From contig NZ_FNZZ01000002.1 of the NCBI RefSeq assembly GCF_900109565.1, forward strand, positions 496,001-560,000: a stretch of DNA of 64,000 bases. The letters are read 5' to 3'. Every line of letters begins with the position of its first letter. Position 1 is the first letter of the stretch. The translations under genes were made by a program, and so were the position numbers. Positions 26,276-33,539 of the stretch are shown one piece after another. The stretch is from Sphingomonas palmae. Its GTDB lineage: Bacteria; Pseudomonadota; Alphaproteobacteria; Sphingomonadales; Sphingomonadaceae. The notes below the pieces were generated by a model. That model was not told where the DNA came from and did no database searches. It was given only the letters and a program-made list of their open reading frames with translations.

Positions 26276-27829
26276 ATGCAGACGCTGAACGCGTTCGAGG
26301 GTGAGATCGGAAACAAGCACGCACGTGGCACGCGCGGCGCGGCGCTGCTGCGCGTGGTCGGTGGCGCGAGCAGTGCAGTGCTGGCGGTGATGGCGAGCCA
26401 CGCTTCGGCGCAGATAATCCCGCCGGCCGCGCCGCCCGTGACTGCGCCGGCAACGCCCGCCCCCGCGGCAGCGTCGCCTGCCGCGCGCATGATCGCGCAG
26501 CCGCTACCGCGCCTCACCGATGCGCAGACGCGAGAACTCGCCAAGCTGATCGCGCAGGACGAAGTGCGTCAGGGCTTGCGCCAGGGCAACCCGCGCGACC
26601 TGAGCGACAAGACCGGCGACGCACTGGTCCGCGCCGCGCTCGACCACGCGCGCGCAGTGCACGCCGGACGGCTCGACGCGAGCGATTTCGAGCGCGACTG
26701 GGGCATCCGCCCGCAGGCCTATGATCCGCTGCCCGGCTTCGTCGATGCGGTGGAGCGCGATCGGCTCGCCGCGTGGGTCGCCTCGCTGCCGCCGCCTTAT
26801 GCCGGCTACGATGCGCTGGTCGCGGGGCTCGCGCGTTATCGCCAGATCGCGGCCGATGGCGGTTGGGGCACGGTCCCCGCCGCGGCCGAGTTGAAGTACG
26901 GGCGCTCGGGGCCTGCGGTCGCCGCACTGCGCAAGCGGCTGGCGGCGGAGGATCCTCAGGTCTCGGCCAGCGGCGACAAGTTCGACGCCGACCTGCTCGC
27001 CGCCGTGCGCCGCGCGCAGCGTCGCTACGGCCTCAACCCCGCGGGCGATGTCGGCGCGCAGACGCTGGCGGCGCTGAACGTCCCGGTCGCGGCGCGGATG
27101 CGGCAGATTTCGGCGAACATGGAACGCTGGCGCTGGCTGCCCGCACAATTGGAGCAGAACCGCGTCCAGGTGAACGTCGCCGCGGCCGTGCTGACCGTGT
27201 TCGACGGCGACGCGCCGGTCATGTCGATGAAGGCTGTGACCGGGCGACCCGGCAACGAGACGCCGATGCTTGTTTCCTCGATCCACTCGGTCGTGCTCAA
27301 CCCGCCGTGGAACGTGCCGAGCTCGATCGCTGACAAGGAATTGTGGCCGAAGGAGCGCGCCAATCCCGGTTATCTGAAACGCAACGGTTTCCGCGTGATC
27401 GACACCGGCGGCGGCGGCAAGCGGTTGCAGCAATCGTCGGAGAAGAGCGCGCTCGGCCGCTACAAGTTCGACTTCCCCAACGACTTCGCGGTTTACCTGC
27501 ATGACACGCCCGCGCAGGCCGGCTTCTCGCGCTTCGACCGGCTCGCCAGTCACGGCTGCGTCCGGCTGGAGAAGCCTGAGGCGCTTGCCAAGCTGCTGAT
27601 GAAGACCACGCCGCAGTGGCAGCCCGAGGCGATCGATGCCACGGTCGCTGCCGGCAAGACGGTGCGTGCGCAGATGGCGCAGCCGGTCGCGGTCTACCTG
27701 CTCTACTGGACCGCCTTCGCCAGTCCGTCGGGTCAGGTCGGTTTCCGCGACGATCCGTACAATTGGGACAGCGATCTGGCGAGCAAGGTCGAGGCGCGGC
27801 AGGCGAAGCAGACGCTCGCGTCGCTGTAA
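26276..27829 (+). CDS. L,D-transpeptidase of the YcbB/LdtD type
   Basis: 517 aa from ATG 26276 (a GTG directly before it is also in frame). A signal peptide ends near ASHASAQ (about residue 42), then a Pro/Ala linker. A scaffold domain follows (about 80-200), then a peptidoglycan-binding helical repeat (YGRSGPAVAALRKRL to TLAALNVP, about 205-270), and the YkuD catalytic domain with SHGCVRLEKP, the active Cys at about residue 428. It makes 3-3 cross-links or attaches proteins to peptidoglycan in the periplasm. A small lipoprotein gene follows 22 bases later. Confidence 0.92.
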   Translation: MQTLNAFEGEIGNKHARGTRGAALLRVVGGASSAVLAVMASHASAQIIPPAAPPVTAPATPAPAAASPAARMIAQPLPRLTDAQTRELAKLIAQDEVRQGLRQGNPRDLSDKTGDALVRAALDHARAVHAGRLDASDFERDWGIRPQAYDPLPGFVDAVERDRLAAWVASLPPPYAGYDALVAGLARYRQIAADGGWGTVPAAAELKYGRSGPAVAALRKRLAAEDPQVSASGDKFDADLLAAVRRAQRRYGLNPAGDVGAQTLAALNVPVAARMRQISANMERWRWLPAQLEQNRVQVNVAAAVLTVFDGDAPVMSMKAVTGRPGNETPMLVSSIHSVVLNPPWNVPSSIADKELWPKERANPGYLKRNGFRVIDTGGGGKRLQQSSEKSALGRYKFDFPNDFAVYLHDTPAQAGFSRFDRLASHGCVRLEKPEALAKLLMKTTPQWQPEAIDATVAAGKTVRAQMAQPVAVYLLYWTAFASPSGQVGFRDDPYNWDSDLASKVEARQAKQTLASL

Positions 27830-27851
27830 CCGGCAAAAGGGAACGGACAGA

Positions 27852-28238
27852 ATGTTGAAGAAGACGAAAACCGCCGCCGCGCTCGCCGGCGTCCTGATGC
27901 TCTCGCTCGCCGGCTGCTCACGCTCGGCGGACGAGCAGGCGCCGCTGCCCGACAATGAGATTTCCGACAATTACCAGTCCGAGCCGGAGCCGATTCCCGT
28001 GCCGACGGAGAGCGCGACGCCCGAGGCACTGCCCGCGACCGACCTGAACGCGACCGCTGAGGCGCTGCCGCCACCTGCCGAGCGGAGCGTCGACGAGCAG
28101 ATGAACGACGACGCCTTCGCGACCGGGATGACGGCGCGCAGCACGCGCGGGCAGTCACGCGATACTGCGGCCGCGCCGACGCGCGACCAGCCGAGCGTGG
28201 ACGAACCCGCGACCGACGGCAACTACACCGGCGAGTAA
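27852..28238 (+). CDS. Acidic, proline-rich small lipoprotein, hypothetical
   Basis: 128 aa from ATG 27852 with AAGGGA upstream. The signal ends in SLAGC, giving a lipid-modified Cys near residue 22. The mature protein is low-complexity, rich in Pro, Glu, Ala and Thr (SEPEPIPVPTESATPEALP), with no recognised domain. Its position right behind the L,D-transpeptidase suggests an envelope role, but this is only context. Confidence 0.7.
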   Translation: MLKKTKTAAALAGVLMLSLAGCSRSADEQAPLPDNEISDNYQSEPEPIPVPTESATPEALPATDLNATAEALPPPAERSVDEQMNDDAFATGMTARSTRGQSRDTAAAPTRDQPSVDEPATDGNYTGE

Positions 28239-28247
28239 AGCTGGTTC

Positions 28248-28277
28248 GCCGACCACGCCCAAACAGGCGTGGTCGGC
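28248..28277. terminator. Perfect 12-bp hairpin between convergent lipoprotein genes
   Basis: GCCGACCACGCC (28248-28259) is exactly complementary to GGCGTGGTCGGC (28266-28277), with a six-base loop. It sits between two convergent genes, ending at 28238 and 28288, so it can serve both strands. There is no U-tract, as is usual for terminators in very GC-rich alphaproteobacteria, so termination efficiency is unproven. Confidence 0.7.
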
Positions 28278-28287
28278 AGATGCCTCC

Positions 28288-28572
28288 CTAACGGTCGCGC
28301 TGCCCCGCGACATAGCCGTTATAGGGTGGGCAATCGCCGCGCTTCTTGCGGCAGTCGCGCTCATAGTCGCGCCGCTCGCGCTCCTCGCGCTCGGCCTGCT
28401 TGCGCTGTTGGCGGACGTATTTCTCGTCGCGCTCACGCGGGCTGGTGGTGGCGAGGTCGACGCCCTTGCCGACCGCACGCACCGGCAGCGTCGCGACGTT
28501 CCACGCCGTCTTCACGCACCCGCCGGTCGCGAGCAGCGGCAGCGCCGCGAGTGCCAGCACGATTGCACGCAT
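28288..28572 (-). CDS. Small basic/charged lipoprotein, hypothetical
   Basis: 94 aa from ATG 28572, which shares one base with the stop of the upstream phosphodiesterase gene (TGATG). The signal ends in LLATGGC, with the lipidated Cys at about residue 19. The mature part has AWNVATLPVRAVGKGVDLATT, then a long Arg/Glu/Lys-rich helix (about 47-75) and ends with CRKKRGDCPPYNG, a possible disulfide. Similar short lipoproteins are common in sphingomonads without known function. Confidence 0.75.
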   Translation of the reverse strand: MRAIVLALAALPLLATGGCVKTAWNVATLPVRAVGKGVDLATTSPRERDEKYVRQQRKQAEREERERRDYERDCRKKRGDCPPYNGYVAGQRDR

Positions 28573-29690
28573 CACTTCTTCTCCCCGGCGACGTACGCGT
28601 CGCGCGTCGCGACCCCGATAGCAGGAAAGTCGGTGAAGAACCCGTCAACGCCCTGCCCCAGCGCGGCCGCGATCTCACCCGACAGGTCGCCGTGCGCGGA
28701 CGGGACGTCGCCGACCCGGAAGCGCGCACGAACGAAGGCGTTCTCGGCGCGATAGGTCCACGGGTGGACGCGCAAGCCCGCGGCATGTGCGTCGGCGACG
28801 AGCGGCGTGGAAGCATCACCCTGCCACAACATCGCCTTGTCGGGCCCGATCCCCCAGGCGTAGCGCGCGACTTCGCGCAGCCCCGCCGGGGTCATCATCG
28901 CGGCGTAGCTGGGCGCGGCAGCGTCAGCGGGCGCTCCGCTCGCGGCGACGAGCTGGATCAGGCGGATACGCGTCATCTTCGCCAGCCGCTTGAGATTGTC
29001 GACCTCGAACGACTGGATGAACACGGGCGCGTCCGCGCTGTCCCATCCAGCGGCGTGTAGCTGGTCGACCAGCAGGCGGTCGGTCGGATGGCCGATCCGC
29101 GCGAAGTAGCTCGGGTGTTTGGTCTCGGGATAGATCGCGACATCGTGGGCTTTCGCGAGCGCGATGATCTCGCCGAGCGTTGGGATCGTCTCCTGCCCGT
29201 CCCACGCAATGTTGCCGGGGCGCAGCGCGGGCAATCGCTCCTTCGCGCGCAGCGTCTTTAGTTCGGCGAGGGTAAAATCCTCGGTGAACCAGCCGGTGAG
29301 CGTCTGGCCGTCGATCGTCTTGGTCGCGCGCCGCGCGGCGAACTCGGGATGGTCGGCGACATCGGTCGTCTCCGAAATCTCGTTCTCGTGCCGGGCGATC
29401 AGCACGTCGTCCTTGGTCGGCACCAGATCGGGTTCGATCACGTCGGCGCCCTGACTGATCGCTAGCGCGTAGCTCGCCAGCGTGTGCTCGGGCCGCTCGC
29501 CGCTGGCGCCCCGGTGCGCGATCACGATCGGCGGCGAGGACAGGCGCGGGCTGGCTGGAGTCGCAGGCATCGGCACAGTCTGCCCGCTCACGAACGTGGG
29601 CGCCAGCAGCGCCGCGGCGGTGAGAATGATTCGCAGGGATATGAAGCGTATAACGCTCGTTATGGAGCGAGCAGCGAAAAGGCGGACCAT
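28572..29690 (-). CDS. Periplasmic glycerophosphodiester phosphodiesterase
   Basis: 372 aa from ATG 29690; ATGs at 29702 and 29705 are also in frame. A signal segment (LRIILTAAALLAPTFVSGQ) is followed by the GDPD active-site motif IVIAHRGASGERPEHTLASY, then EPDLVPTKDDVLIARHE and PETKHPSYF, which carry the metal-binding Glu, Asp and His residues. It hydrolyses glycerophosphodiesters to glycerol-3-phosphate and an alcohol. It is divergent from the molybdenum hydroxylase operon, and the two start codons overlap in CATG at 29688-29691. The small lipoprotein gene follows, coupled by TGATG. Confidence 0.9.
   Translation of the reverse strand: MVRLFAARSITSVIRFISLRIILTAAALLAPTFVSGQTVPMPATPASPRLSSPPIVIAHRGASGERPEHTLASYALAISQGADVIEPDLVPTKDDVLIARHENEISETTDVADHPEFAARRATKTIDGQTLTGWFTEDFTLAELKTLRAKERLPALRPGNIAWDGQETIPTLGEIIALAKAHDVAIYPETKHPSYFARIGHPTDRLLVDQLHAAGWDSADAPVFIQSFEVDNLKRLAKMTRIRLIQLVAASGAPADAAAPSYAAMMTPAGLREVARYAWGIGPDKAMLWQGDASTPLVADAHAAGLRVHPWTYRAENAFVRARFRVGDVPSAHGDLSGEIAAALGQGVDGFFTDFPAIGVATRDAYVAGEKK
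29650..29663. promoter_or_regulatory. TetR-style palindrome upstream of the molybdenum hydroxylase operon
   Basis: ATAACG (29650-29655), two bases, CGTTAT (29658-29663): a perfect inverted repeat in the ATAACG-n2-CGTTAT form often bound by TetR-family repressors. Its left half overlaps a -10-like TATAAC (29649-29654). It lies 26 bases before the first gene of the operon and inside the start of the divergent phosphodiesterase frame. No TetR gene is visible in the window, so the regulator would be encoded elsewhere. Confidence 0.45.
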
Positions 29691-30252
29691 GCGCTTCACC
29701 ATCAATCAGAAAACCTACGAAGCGGATGTCGACGTCCGCACCTCGCTCCTCGACCTGTGTCGCGAGCATCTGGGCCTGACCGGCAGCAAAAAGGGCTGCG
29801 ACCACGGTCAGTGCGGCGCGTGCACGATGCTGGTCAACGGAAGGCGTATCAACGCCTGCCTCTCACTGGCGGTAATGCACCAGGATGACGAGATCGTGAC
29901 GATCGAGGGCCTGGGGACGGTCGAGGACCTTCACCCGATGCAGGCGGCATTCGTGTCGCACGACGGGTACCAGTGCGGTTACTGCACGCCCGGGCAGATC
30001 TGCTCCGCGGTCGGGATGCTCGACGAGGTAAAGAAGGGCTGGGCCAGCCACGTGACCGGCGACCTCGATCAGGTCTCGCTCACCGACGCCGAGATCAGCG
30101 AGCGGATGAGCGGCAACATCTGCCGCTGCGCCGCCTACCCCAACATCGTCGACGCGATCCGCGAGGTCGCGGGCCAGTGGGGTGAGCAGGCGATCAAGCC
30201 CGCGCCGCGTTCTGCCGCCGAGCAACCCGCACAAGAGAAGGTGTCGGCATGA
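29689..30252 (+). CDS. paoA: Molybdenum hydroxylase 2Fe-2S subunit (PaoA/YagT-like)
   Basis: 187 aa from ATG 29689, supported by an AAAAGG upstream. Two [2Fe-2S] sites are visible: the plant-ferredoxin type (C37, C42, C45, C57 in CDHGQCGAC and NAC) and the alpha-helical type (C96, C99, C145, C147 in CGYC and CRC). It passes electrons between the molybdenum site and FAD. Unlike E. coli PaoA it shows no Tat signal from this start, so the enzyme is probably cytosolic. ATGs at 29641 and 29662 are in frame but add no export signal. Confidence 0.9.
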   Translation: MRFTINQKTYEADVDVRTSLLDLCREHLGLTGSKKGCDHGQCGACTMLVNGRRINACLSLAVMHQDDEIVTIEGLGTVEDLHPMQAAFVSHDGYQCGYCTPGQICSAVGMLDEVKKGWASHVTGDLDQVSLTDAEISERMSGNICRCAAYPNIVDAIREVAGQWGEQAIKPAPRSAAEQPAQEKVSA

Positions 30253-31214
30253 AGACCTTCGATTACCAGCGCGCCGACACGATCGAGGCAGCGACGCACG
30301 CGAACGGCCGCTTCATCGCGGGTGGGACCAACCTGCTCGACCTGATGAAGCTGCAGGTCGAAACGCCCGAGCGGCTGGTCGACATCAGCCGACTCGACCT
30401 GAACGGAATCGAAGAGCGCGAGGATGGCGGGCTGTCGATCGGCGCGCTCGTGCCCAACAGCGACCTCGCCGCCGACCCCCGTGTGGTCGAGAAGTACGAG
30501 GTGCTCAGCCGCGCGCTGCTCGCGGGCGCGTCGGGGCAGTTGCGCAACAAGGCGTCGACCGGCGGCAACCTGCTCCAGCGGACGCGCTGCTATTACTTCT
30601 ACGATACCGCGTCACGCTGCAACAAGCGCGCGCCCGGCTCGGGGTGCGACGCGATCGGCGGCTTCAACCGCATTCTCGCGGTGCTCGGCACCAGCGAGCA
30701 GTGCATCGCGACGCATCCGAGCGACATGGCGGTGGCGATGCGCGCACTCGACGCGACGATCGTCACGCAGAAGGCTGACGGCGACAAACGTCGTATCTCG
30801 ATCCACGATTTCTACCGCCTGCCCGGCGACACCCCGCAGATCGAAACCGTGCTCGACGCCGGCGAACTCATCACTCACGTCGAGCTGCCCGCCCCGCCCG
30901 CGGGCAAGCAGGTTTACCGCAAGGTGCGCGACCGCGCCTCCTACGCCTTCGCGCTCGTCTCGGTCGCGGGCGTGATCGAGGTGAAGGACGGCGTCGTCGC
31001 CTCAGCCGCGCTCGCGTTCGGCGGATTGGGGCCGATGCCGTGGCGCAACCCCGCGGTCGAGGCCGCGATTGTCGGCCGCGCGCCGTCGACCGAGGCGTTC
31101 GAGGCCGCGGCCGATGCGCTGCTCGCCGACGCGAAAGGCTACGGCTCCAACGATTTCAAGATACCGCTCGCACGGCGCACGCTGATCGCGACCCTCAGGG
31201 ATTTGACCGCATGA
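30249..31214 (+). CDS. paoB: Molybdenum hydroxylase FAD-binding subunit (PaoB/YagS-like)
   Basis: 321 aa from ATG 30249 (ATGA overlap with paoA). The FAD pyrophosphate motif is FIAGGTNLLDLMK (about residues 20-32), and LRNKASTGGNLLQRTRCYYFY follows. Four cysteines (in RTRC, ASRCNK, GSGCDA and SEQCIA, about residues 114-155) match the extra [4Fe-4S] site of PaoB and of 4-hydroxybenzoyl-CoA reductase beta subunits. The subunit holds FAD and donates electrons to the final acceptor. Confidence 0.9.
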   Translation: MKTFDYQRADTIEAATHANGRFIAGGTNLLDLMKLQVETPERLVDISRLDLNGIEEREDGGLSIGALVPNSDLAADPRVVEKYEVLSRALLAGASGQLRNKASTGGNLLQRTRCYYFYDTASRCNKRAPGSGCDAIGGFNRILAVLGTSEQCIATHPSDMAVAMRALDATIVTQKADGDKRRISIHDFYRLPGDTPQIETVLDAGELITHVELPAPPAGKQVYRKVRDRASYAFALVSVAGVIEVKDGVVASAALAFGGLGPMPWRNPAVEAAIVGRAPSTEAFEAAADALLADAKGYGSNDFKIPLARRTLIATLRDLTA

Positions 31215-33457
31215 GCATCATCGGCAAGCTGTTCGGCAGCGACGACACCAACGCGCTGGTGATGGATGAGCCGCGCCCGACGAGCTTCCTCGACGGCGCG
31301 CAGGACGTGATCGGAAAGCCGATCAACCGCGTCGAGGGGCCATTGAAGGTCGCCGGACGCGCGCCCTACGCCGCCGAATATCCGGCCGAACGGCTCGTCT
31401 ACGGTGTGCTGGTGCGTGCGACCTTCGGCCGTGGCAAGCTGACCAAGGTCGACGATACCGCCGCACGCGCACTGCCGGGGGTCATCGACGTCATCACCGA
31501 CTACGACACCTTTATCCGCAGTCCCGGACAGGGCGGCGCGACCGACGCGCCACCGCAGGGCGTGCAGGACGTGCAATATTTCGGCGAGCCAATCGCGGTC
31601 GTCGTGGGTGAAACGTTCGAGGCCGCGCGCGATGGTGCCGCCGCAGTACGGCTCGAGTACGAGGAAGCCGACGCGAACTTCGTCTTCGCCGCGCACAAGG
31701 ACCAAGGCAAGGAGCCGAAGAAGGATCAGATCCCCGGCCACAGCAAACAGGGCAATTTCGAGAAGGCGTTCAACGACGCGCCGGTCCAGCTCGACGTCAC
31801 CTATACGACGCCGAGCCAGAACTCGACCGCGATGGAGCCGCACGCCTCGATCGCCGAGTGGCGCGACGGCACGCTGATCCTGCACGGCGCGTATCAGATG
31901 GTGGCGAGCGACCAGCAACAGCTCGCCAAGGCGCTGGGCGTATCGGCGGACAAGGTGCGGATCATCGCCCGCTACGTCGGCGGCGGATTCGGCTCGAAAC
32001 TGGGTATCGCGCCCGAGAGCGTCGCAGCGGCGGTCGCGGCAAAGAAGCTCGGTCGCCCGGTCAAGATCGTGCTCGCGCGCCAGCAGGTGTACGAGGCGAC
32101 GGTGCGTCGCTCCAACACCGAACAGCGCATCCGCCTGGGTACCGACGCGAACGGCAAGATCGACGCGCTCAGCCACAACTCGCTCATCGCCAACACGCCG
32201 TACGAGCAATATTGGGAGCCGGTCGGCGTCGGGACGCACTTCATCTACGGCGGTGAAAACCGCGAGGTCAACCACGACCTGATCCCGATGAACCTGACCG
32301 CAGCGGGCTCGATGCGCGCACCGGGCGAGGCGGTCGGCATGATGGGTCTGGAATGTGCGATGGACGAACTGGCCGAGAAGCTCGGCCTCGATCCGATCGA
32401 ACTGCGCCGCCGCAACGAACCCGCGCAGGAGCCGGAGAAGCAGATCCCCTTCTCCAGCCGGCAGATGATCCCGGCGCTGGAGCAGGGTGCGCAGCTGTTC
32501 GGCTGGTCGCAGCGCAAGAAGGCGGGCACCGATCGCCGCGGCGAGTGGCTGTATGGCATGGGCGTCGCGGCTGCGGTGCGGTCGAACCAGCTGCAGAAAT
32601 CGGCCGCCAAGGTCACGCTTACCACCGACGGGCGGGCGATCGTCGACACCGACATGACCGATATCGGCACCGGCACCTACACCATCCTGGCGCAGATCAC
32701 CGCGGAGACGCTGGGACTGCCGCTCGACAAGGTCGTGGTCCACCTGGGCGACGGTAAGGCACCGGCCTCGTCGGGGTCGGGCGGATCGTGGGGCGCGGGC
32801 TCGTCGGGCTCGTCGGTCTATCTCGCCTGCGAAGGTATCCGCGAGAGGCTGGCCAAGTCGATGGGCGTGTCGGTCGAGGAGATGACGCTCAAGGACGGCC
32901 GCGCGATCGCGCAGAACCGCGCGGTACCGGTAACCGAGCTGATCGAAGAGAACCTCTCCGTCACCGGGCAGATCGAGCCGGGCAAGCAGGAGAAGAAGTT
33001 CCATCAGGCGAGCTACGGCGCGCACTTCTGCGCGGTGAAGGTCAACGCGGTGACGGGCGAGGTGCGTGTCGAGCGGATGCTGGGTGTGTTCTCCGCCGGG
33101 CGAATCCTGAACGAGAAGACCGCGCGGTCGCAATGCCTCGGCGGTATGACCTTCGGGATCGGCGCTGCGCTAACCGAGGAGCTGATCCACGACGAGCGGA
33201 GCGGCAAGGTCGTCAACCGCGACATGGCCGAATATCACGTGCCGGTGAACGCCGACGTGCCGCAGTTGGAGGTCCACTTTCTCTCCGAACGCGACATCCA
33301 CGCCAATCCGATCCACGCCAAGGGCATCGGTGAGCTCGGCATCTCGGGCGCAGGGGCGGCGGTCGCCAACGCGATCTACAACGCGACGGGCGTGCGCGTA
33401 CGCGACTTCCCAATCACCTGCGACAAGATCATTGAGCAGCTGCCGTTCGACGCGTGA
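31211..33457 (+). CDS. paoC: Molybdenum hydroxylase catalytic subunit (PaoC/YagR-like), copy 1
   Basis: 748 aa from ATG 31211 (ATGA overlap). Features of the xanthine oxidase large subunit are RVEGPLKVAGRAPYAAEY at the N-terminus, GGGFGSKLG near residue 257, SMRAPGEAVGMMGLECAMDELAE near 368, SGSGGSWGAGSSG near 520, and the catalytic Glu in KGIGELGISGAGAAVANAIYNATG near 705. It holds the Mo-pterin cofactor and hydroxylates an aldehyde or N-heterocycle; which one cannot be read from sequence. A closely related second copy follows 82 bases later. Confidence 0.92.
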   Translation: MSIIGKLFGSDDTNALVMDEPRPTSFLDGAQDVIGKPINRVEGPLKVAGRAPYAAEYPAERLVYGVLVRATFGRGKLTKVDDTAARALPGVIDVITDYDTFIRSPGQGGATDAPPQGVQDVQYFGEPIAVVVGETFEAARDGAAAVRLEYEEADANFVFAAHKDQGKEPKKDQIPGHSKQGNFEKAFNDAPVQLDVTYTTPSQNSTAMEPHASIAEWRDGTLILHGAYQMVASDQQQLAKALGVSADKVRIIARYVGGGFGSKLGIAPESVAAAVAAKKLGRPVKIVLARQQVYEATVRRSNTEQRIRLGTDANGKIDALSHNSLIANTPYEQYWEPVGVGTHFIYGGENREVNHDLIPMNLTAAGSMRAPGEAVGMMGLECAMDELAEKLGLDPIELRRRNEPAQEPEKQIPFSSRQMIPALEQGAQLFGWSQRKKAGTDRRGEWLYGMGVAAAVRSNQLQKSAAKVTLTTDGRAIVDTDMTDIGTGTYTILAQITAETLGLPLDKVVVHLGDGKAPASSGSGGSWGAGSSGSSVYLACEGIRERLAKSMGVSVEEMTLKDGRAIAQNRAVPVTELIEENLSVTGQIEPGKQEKKFHQASYGAHFCAVKVNAVTGEVRVERMLGVFSAGRILNEKTARSQCLGGMTFGIGAALTEELIHDERSGKVVNRDMAEYHVPVNADVPQLEVHFLSERDIHANPIHAKGIGELGISGAGAAVANAIYNATGVRVRDFPITCDKIIEQLPFDA

Positions 33458-33465
33458 TCCTGTCC

Positions 33466-33493
33466 GTCCGCGCCGGCCACGGCTGGCGCGGAC
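33466..33493. terminator. Hairpin between the two large-subunit genes
   Basis: GTCCGCGCC (33466-33474) pairs exactly with GGCGCGGAC (33485-33493) across a 10-base loop, in the 82-base gap between copy 1 and copy 2. It has no U-tract. It may reduce read-through so that copy 2 is made at a lower level, or stabilise the upstream mRNA end by processing. Confidence 0.5.
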
Positions 33494-33539
33494 GCCCGTC
33501 GCTTCCTAGATACGCCACGTTCAAGCGGGGAGCGCGACG

